Shown: positions 1 through 6,776 of the stretch, piece by piece | Position numbering within the stretch: the first letter of the stretch is position 1 | Layout: each line of letters begins with the position of its first letter | From: Agrobacterium fabrum | GTDB taxonomy: Bacteria; Pseudomonadota; Alphaproteobacteria; Rhizobiales; Rhizobiaceae | NCBI GenBank assembly: GCA_003241215.1 | Contig: QFOL01000108.1 | Span: 1 to 11,891, forward strand | Reading direction: 5' to 3' | Length of the DNA stretch: 11,891 bases | The notes under the pieces: generated by a model | Seen by the model: only the letters and a program-made list of their open reading frames with translations | Told to the model about the DNA's origin: nothing | The model's database searches: none | Program-made: the position numbers and the translations under genes

Positions 1-108
1 GTGGCCGTCGCGCGGCTCTCTTCCGAGATCAGGGAAGCGGTTGTCAGAACGTCCGTCAATGGCCTGCCGATGTCATATCGTGTTGCGGAAAAGGAGCGCC
101 GACACTAG
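1..108 (+). CDS. Possible 3' end of an unidentified plus-strand gene (partial)
   Basis: Reading frame 1 is open from the left edge to a TAG at 106-108, giving a 35-residue tail that runs VAVARLSSEIREAVV and ends in the charged stretch AEKERRH. About 24 of the 35 third codon positions are G or C, which fits coding DNA of this genome but is weak evidence over so short a stretch. I recognise no family. If real, it is the C-terminus of a gene converging on olsB, with 80 bases between the two stop codons. In related rhizobia the olsB neighbourhood also carries malic enzyme, mutS and glnD, but this tail does not look like the end of any of them. It could equally be a chance open frame. Confidence 0.35.
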   Translation: MAVARLSSEIREAVVRTSVNGLPMSYRVAEKERRH

Positions 109-176
109 CGGCAATGTCCGCCCCAGCACAACACGCACCAACCCGCTGCCCACAGGAACATCCCGACAGGCCTCGA

Positions 177-196
177 TTTAAAAACCGGTCAGCCGT
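177..196 (-). terminator. Weak terminator-like hairpin at the olsB stop
   Basis: Read on the minus strand, AACGG-CTGA-CCGGTT followed by TTTT can fold into a short stem of about 5 bp with one bulged G. It overlaps the olsB TGA and leads straight into a T run. The stem is short, so this is only a possible intrinsic terminator for olsB. Confidence 0.25.
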
Positions 197-1070
197 TGAT
201 GCGCTCGGCCTCACCGCCATAATAGCTGATGTAGCGGCCGGCGATGGACGATACCGGCAGGACCACGAGAACGTCCGTCGTGTTGAAAGCATGATCCACG
301 ACCGCGCCGGAGCCGAACATGGCGCCGAGACGCATGTAACCCTTGATCAGCGGCGGCATGGCGTTCAATGCCTTGCGGGCGTTCAGCGCCTCGGCCGGCA
401 CGAGGTCCATCTCATGATAAAGCTCGGGAAGGGCGGACGCTTCCCACTCGCCCTTGGCCACGCAATTATGATGCAGGAAGGACAGGGCAAGCGCGTGGGC
501 CTCCGGCTGCACGCCAGGAAAGGAGGCGCAGCCGATCATGGCATCCATGCGATGTTTCACGGCATAGGCCCAATTGCCCTGCCACAGAAGCTCGACGGTG
601 CGCTTGGTGCGATATTCCGGCAGCACGCAGGAGCGGCCAAGCTCCATGAAGCGCTTGCCCGGGTGGCGCGCGACGAGCCCGGCAATGTCGAACTCGCTGG
701 CGGAATAGAAGCCGTTATTGGCGAGCGCCGTTTCCTGCCGCAGCAGGCGATAGGTGCCGACGATCTGGTCTTCGCTGTCGCCTTCGATCGCCTTGTCGAG
801 CACGAGCAGATGGTCGCAGACACTGTCCCAGGCGTCGATGTCGCGCTTGCGGCGCATCGCATCAGCAGGAAGGCGCGCCTTCATTTCCTCGACGAAAACC
901 CGGTAACGCACGGATTGCGCGGCATCGATTTCGCGTTCATTTCTGGCGAGCCGTGTTTCCAGCGTGCCGATACGACCGAAAAGACCCTCATTGTCCTGAG
1001 CTGTCTCGGGACGAGGACTAATGACAACATTGTTTTCACAAATGTCGTGATTGAGGATTTCGGCAACCAT
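189..1070 (-). CDS. olsB: OlsB-type L-ornithine N-alpha-acyltransferase (ornithine lipid synthesis)
   Basis: Predicted 293-aa acyltransferase of the GNAT-like fold shared with acyl-homoserine lactone synthases (Acetyltransf_5 type). OlsB transfers a 3-hydroxyacyl chain from acyl carrier protein to the alpha-amino group of ornithine, giving lyso-ornithine lipid, which OlsA completes at the inner membrane. Visible landmarks are YRVFVEEM (about 56-63), RDIDAWDSVCDHLLV (76-90), the strand GTYRLL (105-110) and ELGRSCVLPEYR (143-154). Length and position beside a sensor kinase and lspA match olsB of rhizobia (about 296 aa in Sinorhizobium meliloti). Start choice: ATG at 1070 has GGAG nine bases upstream. 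An in-frame TTG at 1091 has AGGA seven bases upstream and would add 7 residues. ATG is preferred because the proposed Pho-controlled promoter would start transcription close to 1095. Homoserine lactone synthase is less likely because no luxR-type partner is adjacent. Confidence 0.85.
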   Translation of the reverse strand: MVAEILNHDICENNVVISPRPETAQDNEGLFGRIGTLETRLARNEREIDAAQSVRYRVFVEEMKARLPADAMRRKRDIDAWDSVCDHLLVLDKAIEGDSEDQIVGTYRLLRQETALANNGFYSASEFDIAGLVARHPGKRFMELGRSCVLPEYRTKRTVELLWQGNWAYAVKHRMDAMIGCASFPGVQPEAHALALSFLHHNCVAKGEWEASALPELYHEMDLVPAEALNARKALNAMPPLIKGYMRLGAMFGSGAVVDHAFNTTDVLVVLPVSSIAGRYISYYGGEAERING

Positions 1071-1100
1071 GGGGAATCGCTCCGCCACCAAAGAATTTTC

Positions 1101-1138
1101 CTGTCATAAATCACTAATTGACGACAGAATAGTGACAA
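1101..1138 (-). promoter_or_regulatory. Putative PhoB-box cluster and promoter of olsB
   Basis: On the minus strand, 1138-1121 reads TTGTCAC-TATT-CTGTCGT: two 7-mers at 11-bp spacing, agreeing with the Pho box CTGTCAT-N4-CTGTCAT at 11 of 14 informative positions. On the opposite strand, 1101-1118 reads CTGTCATAAATCACTAAT, which matches the 18-bp E. coli Pho box at 15 positions, the first 12 without a mismatch. Ten bases downstream of the minus-strand box lies an AT-rich element (TTTATG, or TATGAC slightly further on) that could act as -10, so the box would replace the -35 element as in PhoB-dependent class promoters. Phosphate limitation is known to raise ornithine lipid formation in rhizobia through PhoB. 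Binding here is inferred. Confidence 0.6.
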
Positions 1139-1163
1139 AATGCCGCCAGCGCGAGTCTGTCAA
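1135..1163 (-). promoter_or_regulatory. Possible constitutive sigma-70 promoter upstream of the Pho boxes
   Basis: A perfect -35 hexamer TTGACA (minus strand, 1163-1158) begins two bases after the kinase stop codon. Seventeen bases on, the only -10 candidate is TTTTGT, a poor match, so the promoter is doubtful. It would give basal olsB expression independent of the kinase operon. Confidence 0.25.
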
Positions 1164-1164
1164 G

Positions 1165-3414
1165 TTATGATGACAACAGGCGTTTCGCCTCCAGCAGCCG
1201 GCGGATTTCCTCAACCAGCCGTCGCGGATCGGCAGGCTTGGTCAAAACCGCGCCGGCGCCGGCCTTTAGCAGGTTTTCAGCGGTCGCGTCACTCGTATCT
1301 CCGCTGAGCACGATGACGGGAATATTTCTGTCGCCCTTCAGCGTATCGAGAAGGGCGGGGAGCACATCGAGCCCCTCACCGCCCGGCATGTTAAGATCGG
1401 AGACGATGAGATCAGGTAAACGGGAAGCATCCGGCCGCAACGATTGCCGCAACGCCCCAAAATCCTCGACGGCACGGACGATATAACCGCTTTTTTCCAG
1501 AACGGCGCGGACGATGCGCTGATTGACGGCATCGTCTTCGGCCACGAGTATCTCGATCCCGCTCGCCCCCTGCGCCACCCTCGACGAAAACCCCACATCC
1601 GGATGGTTGTCGTTGATCGCGTCCCGCCGCTCTATGCCGCGCAGACGGCCGCACAGGACGTCGATCAGGGATTTTTCGCGCAGCGGCCTTATCAACCAGG
1701 CATCGAAGGAAACATGCATGGTCGACGGCCGTTCCTCCGGGCTGACCAGCAGCGTGCGGCGGACATTCTGCTGCGGCCAATCCTTCAGCGCGTCCCTGAA
1801 CAGCGGCGAAATGCGTCGGTCAACGATGATATCGGTGAGATCGGCCGCCCGGGTGGCAGACTCCTTCCGCAGCCTTTCAAGATCTTCAGGCTGGTGGATG
1901 AGAGCACACTGACCGCCGAAAGCCTCGATGGCCTCCATCGTCACCGCCGCCGCCACGCCCTTTGGCGCGATGAGCAGGACATTTGTATGCCGCAGGCAAT
2001 GACGCCGTCCGGGATCCGCCATTTCGGCAGGTGCGCCGCCCGGCCGGAACGTCAGTTTAAAAGTGCTGCCCTTGCCCTTTCGGCTGGAAACCGTGAGGCT
2101 GCCGCCGAATTCCCGCACGATACGGGCGGAAATCGCCAGGCCGAGACCCGTGCCTGCGCTTCGCTGCGACAATGGGCCCGCCTGTTCGAATTCACCGAAA
2201 ATACGGGCCTGTTCGGCCCGGCTCATGCCCGGGCCGGTATCTTCCACAGCGATCTGCAATTCACCATCGACCATGCGCGCCCGGATGACGACGCCGCCTT
2301 CCCGCGTGAATTTGACCGCGTTACCGAGGAGATTGAACAGGACCTGGCGCAGCCTTGCCGGATCGAAATCGAGATGATCGGGCACGTCAGGCGTGACAAA
2401 GGAGGCGATTTCTATGCCTTTTTCATGGGCCCGGTGCGCCAGCATCTCAACGATGCTTTCGATCAGCCGCCGCAGGTTTTCCGCACGCGGATTGAGCCTG
2501 AAGCGTCCCGCCTCCATGGTCGAATAATCCAGCAGGTCCTCGACCAGCTGCACCAGCGATTGGCCGGACTGTTTCATGCCGTCGAGATAATTGCGCTGCT
2601 CCTCATTGAGCTTCGTCTGCGACAGAAGGTGGTTCATGCCCAGCATGCCGGAAAGCGGCAGGCGGATTTCGTGACTGACGGTGGCAAGCAGCCTGGCTTT
2701 CTCGGCATCGGCCTTTTCAGCACGCAACCGGGCGTCCTCCCTGTCGGCAAGTGCAAGCCGCTCCTCGGTCACATCCCTGGCGATGCTGCTGATCATCAGA
2801 CGGCTGCTCACCAGATCGCGGGTCACGACATCGTGCCAGGAGAAGATGCGCTGACCGAACGGGGTGGCGATCTCCACGTCGTAGGCATGTACCTTGTCGC
2901 CCGGGCGGAAGGCGATGCCAATTTCCTCGCAGCTCAACCCTTCGGGGGCCGCGCACCCGGTCATTTCACGGAAGACCCGGTTTGCCTCGACAATGCGCCG
3001 GTTCATGTCGCGGATCACGACGATGTCGCCCATGAACTCCTGCATCTCGGCAATCAGCGAGCGGTTTTGCGTTTGCCGCAACCGGACATCGGAATGGTCC
3101 TCAGCCATCGCGCCCGGATGCAGGAAAGATTTGCCGAAGAGCGCGTAGAGCAGGATACCGACGAGCACTGCGCCGAAGAAGGTCGCCAGCACGACGGTAA
3201 CCGCATAGGGCACGGCAAGTGCGATCAGCGCTGCGGAAAAAGCTCCCACCGATAACGACACGGCGACATAAAATGCAATCGACCCGGTATCACCAGCATG
3301 TACTTCATGCATCTGGTGTGTTGCCGGATCGGCGCGATCCACCGGCTGCGCCGCAGTGGCGGCCAGACCAAGTCCGTCTGAAACTTTTTGCCGAAGTCTT
3401 GCCAGTTCGCTCAT
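1165..3414 (-). CDS. Membrane-bound PAS hybrid histidine kinase with two receiver-like domains
   Basis: A 749-aa sensor kinase. Residues about 46-94 form two transmembrane helices with almost no periplasmic loop, so the signal is probably cytosolic or within the membrane. A PAS domain (about 117-220) follows, then a short coiled linker. The HisKA H-box is ATVSHEIRLPL with phospho-acceptor H248. The ATPase has N-box N361/N365, G1 DTGPGM (392-397) and G2 GTGLGLA (421-427). Residues about 474-596 form a degenerate receiver: D532 sits where the phospho-Asp belongs, but the acidic pair is replaced by APKG and the conserved Lys by R576. The final receiver (620-745) is intact: E626-D627-D628, D673, S704 and K726. 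No cognate regulator is adjacent; a histidine phosphotransferase elsewhere is expected. The start ATG at 3414 has only a weak ribosome site (GGTGG), with a small hairpin just upstream. No specific name can be assigned. Confidence 0.93.
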   Translation of the reverse strand: MSELARLRQKVSDGLGLAATAAQPVDRADPATHQMHEVHAGDTGSIAFYVAVSLSVGAFSAALIALAVPYAVTVVLATFFGAVLVGILLYALFGKSFLHPGAMAEDHSDVRLRQTQNRSLIAEMQEFMGDIVVIRDMNRRIVEANRVFREMTGCAAPEGLSCEEIGIAFRPGDKVHAYDVEIATPFGQRIFSWHDVVTRDLVSSRLMISSIARDVTEERLALADREDARLRAEKADAEKARLLATVSHEIRLPLSGMLGMNHLLSQTKLNEEQRNYLDGMKQSGQSLVQLVEDLLDYSTMEAGRFRLNPRAENLRRLIESIVEMLAHRAHEKGIEIASFVTPDVPDHLDFDPARLRQVLFNLLGNAVKFTREGGVVIRARMVDGELQIAVEDTGPGMSRAEQARIFGEFEQAGPLSQRSAGTGLGLAISARIVREFGGSLTVSSRKGKGSTFKLTFRPGGAPAEMADPGRRHCLRHTNVLLIAPKGVAAAVTMEAIEAFGGQCALIHQPEDLERLRKESATRAADLTDIIVDRRISPLFRDALKDWPQQNVRRTLLVSPEERPSTMHVSFDAWLIRPLREKSLIDVLCGRLRGIERRDAINDNHPDVGFSSRVAQGASGIEILVAEDDAVNQRIVRAVLEKSGYIVRAVEDFGALRQSLRPDASRLPDLIVSDLNMPGGEGLDVLPALLDTLKGDRNIPVIVLSGDTSDATAENLLKAGAGAVLTKPADPRRLVEEIRRLLEAKRLLSS

Positions 3415-3420
3415 ACGCCA

Positions 3421-3438
3421 CCGCTACCACGGCAGCGG
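3421..3438 (-). repeat. Small hairpin in the leader of the hybrid kinase gene
   Basis: CCGCT (3421-3425) and AGCGG (3434-3438) form a perfect 5-bp stem with an 8-base loop, only six bases before the kinase ATG on the minus strand. It has no following T run, so it does not look like a terminator. It would lie over or beside the ribosome-binding region. Confidence 0.35.
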
Positions 3439-3461
3439 TTTTGATATGTTTGGCCGAAACC

Positions 3462-3473
3462 GTAAAATTTTAC
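3462..3473. repeat. Perfect 12-bp AT-rich palindrome at the lspA stop
   Basis: GTAAAATTTTAC is a perfect palindrome that contains the lspA stop codon. It lies about 48 bases ahead of the hybrid kinase start. It could be an operator, or simply a chance product of AT-rich sequence. Confidence 0.35.
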
Positions 3474-3958
3474 TTTTTAGCCGCCCGGGCGTGCAAAAAC
3501 TCGTCGAGAATGACGCAGCCCGCGCCGATTGTTATGAAAGTGTCGGCTAGGTTGAAGACCGCGAAGGACCATGTCTGCGTGTGGAACAGTATATAATCAA
3601 TGACGTGACCGTAGAAAAAGCGGTCGAGAAGATTGCCGGCGGCCCCCGCGATAATGAAGGCAAAGCCGAGATGGGCAAAGGTGCGGTCCGCCGCCGTCTT
3701 GCGCCACAGCCACAGAACGAAGACCACGATGACGAGCCGCATGCTGACGATGAACCAGCCCTCCATGTCGGAGAGCATCGAAAAGGCCACGCCGAGATTA
3801 TAGGTGCGGTAAAGCGCCAGAAACGGAACCACGGGAACCATTTCCTGCATCGGCAGATAGGCCTCGACCAGTTGCTTGACGATCTGGTCCAGCACCAGCG
3901 CAGCGACGATCAGAGCAAAAGCCGGGCCGATTTTCGAGAACAATGCAGCTTTGGCCAT
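3470..3958 (-). CDS. lspA: Lipoprotein signal peptidase (signal peptidase II)
   Basis: A 162-aa inner-membrane aspartyl protease that cuts signal peptides from diacylated prolipoproteins just before the lipid-bearing cysteine, after Lgt has acted. Four hydrophobic helices are visible, at about 10-30, 65-85, 95-112 and 132-152. The family motifs are intact: NLGVAFSML (54-62), [15 protein letters not shown] (108-122) and FNLADT (135-140). The catalytic aspartates are D121 and D139 by comparison with known LspA proteins. Length is normal for the family. The ATG at 3956-3958 overlaps by one base the stop of the upstream methyltransferase gene, so the two are translationally coupled. The C-terminus is short and basic (HARAAKK). 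Identification is secure. Confidence 0.97.
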   Translation of the reverse strand: MAKAALFSKIGPAFALIVAALVLDQIVKQLVEAYLPMQEMVPVVPFLALYRTYNLGVAFSMLSDMEGWFIVSMRLVIVVFVLWLWRKTAADRTFAHLGFAFIIAGAAGNLLDRFFYGHVIDYILFHTQTWSFAVFNLADTFITIGAGCVILDEFLHARAAKK

Positions 3959-4818
3959 TACGTCACCGGTGCGAGTTCGAGGAAATGTCGCCGTGCTTCA
4001 AACAGCATCACGGCGGTTGCTATGGCGAGATTGAGACTGTCGGCGCGGCCCTGCTGGGGAATGCGCGCCAGCTGGTCGGCCTTGTCGGCCAGTTCCGGCG
4101 GCAGGCCGGATTGTTCGTTGCCCATCAGGAGCACGACCGGCTTTCCGGCATAGTCGATCTTTCGATAATCAACCGAACCGGCCAGATGGGTGGCGACGAC
4201 GCTGACCTGCGCCGATTTTTTCCAGGACAGGAATTCTTCGACCGAAGCGCGGGCAACGGGCGTGGCGAAGACCGAACCCATGGTGGCGCGCACCGTTTCC
4301 AGCGAAAACGGATCGGTGCAATCCCCGACCAGAATGACGCCCGAAGCGCCCGCCGCATCCGCCGTGCGGATTATGGTGCCGAGATTGCCGGGATCGCGGA
4401 CCCGGTCAAGCGCGATATAGGTCTCGCCCTTTTCCGGGCGGATATCCTTCAGCGGCTTCCATTTCTGTTCGAAAATGCCGACGACCATCTGCGGATTGTC
4501 GCGGCGGGTGATCGAGGCGATGACCTTTTCGCTGACTTCCAGCACCAGACCGCCCGTGGCGACCGTCTTTACCGCCGCCTGCTCCACCAGCGGCTTGCCC
4601 TTGGCAGCCTTGGCGTAAACCAGCGTCTTGATTGTCCAGCCCAGTTCGAGCGCGTCGATGACCAGCTTCAGGCCTTCCGCCATGAAGGTTCCGGTCTCTT
4701 CCCTACCCTTTTTCTGGGTGAGCGCCTTGATATCCTTGATGATGGGATTGGCAAGGCTGGTCACTTCCTTCACCTGGCCAACCCGGCGCGTGGTATTTTC
4801 GCGCATATCCTTCGTCAT
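3958..4818 (-). CDS. SpoU/TrmH-family RNA 2'-O-ribose methyltransferase
   Basis: A 286-aa SPOUT methyltransferase, most like the RlmB/TsnR group that methylates a ribose 2'-OH in 23S rRNA with S-adenosylmethionine. Residues about 15-115 form the substrate-binding N-terminal domain, including the FMAEGLKLV region (45-53). The knotted catalytic domain follows with all three SPOUT motifs: [11 protein letters not shown] (145-155), [11 protein letters not shown] (230-240) and [18 protein letters not shown] (253-270). N145, R151, E235 and S261/N263 are the family's key residues. The start ATG at 4818 overlaps the stop of the upstream methyltransferase gene as ATGA; a second Met at residue 5 is possible. 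The gene sits between another RNA methyltransferase and lspA in an overlapping cluster. The exact nucleotide modified cannot be read from sequence. Confidence 0.9.
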   Translation of the reverse strand: MTKDMRENTTRRVGQVKEVTSLANPIIKDIKALTQKKGREETGTFMAEGLKLVIDALELGWTIKTLVYAKAAKGKPLVEQAAVKTVATGGLVLEVSEKVIASITRRDNPQMVVGIFEQKWKPLKDIRPEKGETYIALDRVRDPGNLGTIIRTADAAGASGVILVGDCTDPFSLETVRATMGSVFATPVARASVEEFLSWKKSAQVSVVATHLAGSVDYRKIDYAGKPVVLLMGNEQSGLPPELADKADQLARIPQQGRADSLNLAIATAVMLFEARRHFLELAPVT

Positions 4819-6002
4819 TTCGGCTCCCAGCGGCTGAACAGCGATGTGGAAAGGACACGGCCCGGCGTCTTGCCGTCGAGCCCCGCCTCGCGAATGACGA
4901 GTTCGCCGGATGCGACGACGCCACCGGCGCCGCGCATGGTTTCGCGCATCAATTCATGCATCGAATAGAAGCTTGCCCTGATGGAATAGGCCGTCAGCAC
5001 AAGGCCGAGCGCCTTTGGCGACAGGATTTCACGGCAGATATCCAGCATCAGCGGCAGATGGTCGAACAATTGCCAGACCTCGCCATGGGTGCCACGGCCG
5101 AATTTCGGCGGGTCGGTGAGGATGATATCGTAGCTGTTGCCGCGACGCTCCTCGCGCTGGATAAACTTCATCGCGTCTTCGCAGATCCAGCGGATCGGCG
5201 CCTGCTCGAGCCCGGCGAGCGCCTGATTTTCCTTGGCCCAGCCAATCGCTTTCTTGGAGGCATCGACATGGGTGACCTCAGCCCCTGCGGCCGCCGCGAC
5301 CAGCGACGCGACGCCGGTATAACCGAACAGGTTCAGCACTTTCAGCGGCCGGTCGGCGGTCTCGACGGCGTTTTTCAGCCATTCCCAATGGACGATCTGT
5401 TCCGGAAAGACACCAACGTGACGGAAGGCAGTGAAACGGCCAAGAAAGTCGACCCCGAGCAGGGATAGTGGCCAGGTTTCGCCAAGCGCCGCCTTTGGAA
5501 AACGCCAGCGGCCCATGCCATCCTCATCGGTATCACCGGTGAAAATGGCGTCGGCATTCTGCCATACGCGGTCGGGAACCGACGGTTGCCACAGCGCCTG
5601 CGCCTCGGGACGAACGACGCGGTATTCGCCGTATTGTTCGAGCTTCAGGCCGTTACCGCTGTCGATCAGGTGAAAATCACCCGCGCCACTCGATTCCAGA
5701 ATGACGGGAACCTGTTCCGCAGGCAGCGCACCGGTGCGCGGCGTCAGGGCGCGCGCGGGAACCTGTTCAACGGCGGCGGCTACAACGGGTTTTTCCTTCG
5801 GCACGGCTTTCTGCACGCTGCGCACGGCATCCGGCTCGCGCTTTTTCGGCGCGGCATCGGCGCGGCGCGCCGGCTTTGCGGCATGAACCTGTTTTTTCTC
5901 GCTCCCGGCCCGTGCTCGATTGCCCGGCCGGCTGTCTTTTTTCTTCAATGGAAATCTTTCCGCTTTTGCCCGCGTCTTATGGCGCAGCAAATAGCATTCC
6001 AC
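4815..6002 (-). CDS. RlmI-like class I SAM-dependent RNA methyltransferase with basic N-terminal tail
   Basis: A 395-aa protein whose C-terminal two-thirds is a Rossmann-fold methyltransferase of the COG1092/Methyltrans_SAM type. The SAM-binding motif I is VLNLFGYTG (222-230), the acidic residue ending strand 2 is D247 in THVDAS, and motif IV is TDPPKFGRG (296-304). Relatives include RlmI (m5C in 23S rRNA), but no catalytic Cys follows the PPKF motif, so base and position stay open. The first 100 residues are rich in Lys, Arg, Ala and Pro and look disordered, suiting RNA binding; the PUA domain of RlmI is not evident. The GTG at 6002 has AGG eight bases upstream. A TTG at 5948 (giving MKKKDSRPGNR) has GGAAAG nearby and is a real alternative. 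The stop overlaps the next gene by four bases. Confidence 0.87.
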   Translation of the reverse strand: MECYLLRHKTRAKAERFPLKKKDSRPGNRARAGSEKKQVHAAKPARRADAAPKKREPDAVRSVQKAVPKEKPVVAAAVEQVPARALTPRTGALPAEQVPVILESSGAGDFHLIDSGNGLKLEQYGEYRVVRPEAQALWQPSVPDRVWQNADAIFTGDTDEDGMGRWRFPKAALGETWPLSLLGVDFLGRFTAFRHVGVFPEQIVHWEWLKNAVETADRPLKVLNLFGYTGVASLVAAAAGAEVTHVDASKKAIGWAKENQALAGLEQAPIRWICEDAMKFIQREERRGNSYDIILTDPPKFGRGTHGEVWQLFDHLPLMLDICREILSPKALGLVLTAYSIRASFYSMHELMRETMRGAGGVVASGELVIREAGLDGKTPGRVLSTSLFSRWEPK

Positions 6003-6040
6003 GCGCCGCTCGCCTAGAGCCGGAACGAATGTCGGCTACA

Positions 6041-6382
6041 TCACTTTGCCGGGAGTTGTCCGGCATTGGGAAGATGGCCTGCCGCGGCGGCTTTCTGCCG
6101 GTTCGCTTCGTCATGCCAGCGAACGGCTTCCTTCGCCTCGATACGGGCGCGTTTGCGATGCTTGCCCTGGGCAAACCATGTGGCAGCCGATCCCAGCAGC
6201 ACACCGAAAATGACGGCAAGGAACAGGAACACAAAAAACGGCGCGGTGAAGGAGAGAACGCCATCCTCGGGCCGGAAGGGGTTGAGCGCCAGCGTCACGG
6301 CCTGACGGTTGGCCACGCACAGGATGACGAGAATAATCGCCAGCGGCAGCAGGATGATGAGGTTGATGATTTTTTTCGACAT
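6041..6382 (-). CDS. lapA: LapA-family (DUF1049) small inner-membrane protein
   Basis: A 113-aa protein with two strong transmembrane segments, about 6-24 (INLIILLPLAIILVILCVA) and 47-70 (APFFVFLFLAVIFGVLLGS), joined by the family's typical ANRQAVTLALNPF strand. It ends in a basic, Ala-rich cytoplasmic tail. This is the DUF1049/LapA layout. In E. coli LapA (YciS) works with LapB in FtsH-mediated control of LpxC and so of LPS level, but no lapB-like TPR gene follows here. The start ATG at 6382 has GGAG nine bases upstream; a longer frame back to 6451 would overlap ihfB and has no ribosome site. It follows ihfB by 65 bases, the same neighbour order as in enterobacteria. Function in rhizobia is inferred. 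Confidence 0.85.
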   Translation of the reverse strand: MSKKIINLIILLPLAIILVILCVANRQAVTLALNPFRPEDGVLSFTAPFFVFLFLAVIFGVLLGSAATWFAQGKHRKRARIEAKEAVRWHDEANRQKAAAAGHLPNAGQLPAK

Positions 6383-6411
6383 CCGACAATACTCCATCGC
6401 TGCGGGCGTTC

Positions 6412-6431
6412 CGCCGGCACCGTTTCCGGCG
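6412..6431 (-). repeat. GC-rich hairpin between ihfB and lapA
   Basis: CGCCGG (6412-6417) and CCGGCG (6426-6431) form a perfect 6-bp stem with an 8-base loop in the ihfB-lapA gap. There is no T run on either side. It may stabilise the 3' end of ihfB mRNA or lower read-through; it is not a convincing terminator. Confidence 0.35.
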
Positions 6432-6447
6432 CGGGCAGTGAGGACGA

Positions 6448-6750
6448 TCAATCGTCTTCTTCGTCACCCATGCCGGGGTTCAGGCGCTCGCGCAGTTCCT
6501 TGCCCGTCTTGAAGAAAGGCACCCATTTTTCCTCGACGAAAACCGATTCACCCGTGCGCGGGTTCCGGCCAGATCGCGACGGACGGTTCTTCACCGAAAA
6601 TGCGCCGAAACCGCGAAGCTCGACACGATTTCCTGCCGCCAGGGCATCGGTGATTTCATCCAGCACCGCATTGACGATGTTTTCCACATCACGGTGATAA
6701 AGGTGCGGGTTACGCGCAGCAACAATCTGCACCAGTTCAGACTTGATCAC
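6448..6750 (-). CDS. ihfB: Integration host factor beta subunit
   Basis: A 100-aa histone-like DNA-bending protein. IHF-beta pairs with IHF-alpha, binds specific sites in the minor groove and bends DNA by about 160 degrees; at sigma-54 promoters it brings the enhancer-bound activator to RNA polymerase. The family core is complete: RGFGAF (46-51), the arm [10 protein letters not shown] (61-70) with the intercalating P64, and the C-terminal helix [11 protein letters not shown] (80-90). An acidic tail (GDEEDD) ends the protein. Translation starts at GTG (6748-6750) with an AGGGGG ribosome site five bases upstream. The gene lies 26 bases after sppA on the same strand. HU is unlikely given the beta-type N-terminus ([16 protein letters not shown]). 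Confidence 0.97.
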   Translation of the reverse strand: MIKSELVQIVAARNPHLYHRDVENIVNAVLDEITDALAAGNRVELRGFGAFSVKNRPSRSGRNPRTGESVFVEEKWVPFFKTGKELRERLNPGMGDEEDD

Positions 6751-6776
6751 GGTTGCCCCCTGAAAGAATTGGATTT

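Noticed and set aside
189..1070. olsB read as an acyl-homoserine lactone synthase
   Set aside because: The fold is related, but length, the motif ELGRSCVLPEYR, lack of a luxR-type neighbour and the conserved location fit ornithine lipid synthesis better.
114..1109. A 331-codon plus-strand frame
   Set aside because: It covers olsB in reverse; the minus-strand frame carries the acyltransferase motifs and a regulated promoter.
1444..3255. A 603-codon open frame on the plus strand
   Set aside because: It is fully antisense to the hybrid kinase, whose domains and catalytic motifs are unmistakable. The translated product has no recognisable motif and is typical of open antisense frames in GC-rich genes.
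3943..4968. A 341-codon plus-strand frame
   Set aside because: It lies opposite the SpoU-type methyltransferase and the end of the RlmI-like gene, both of which have intact motifs. Its own translation has none.
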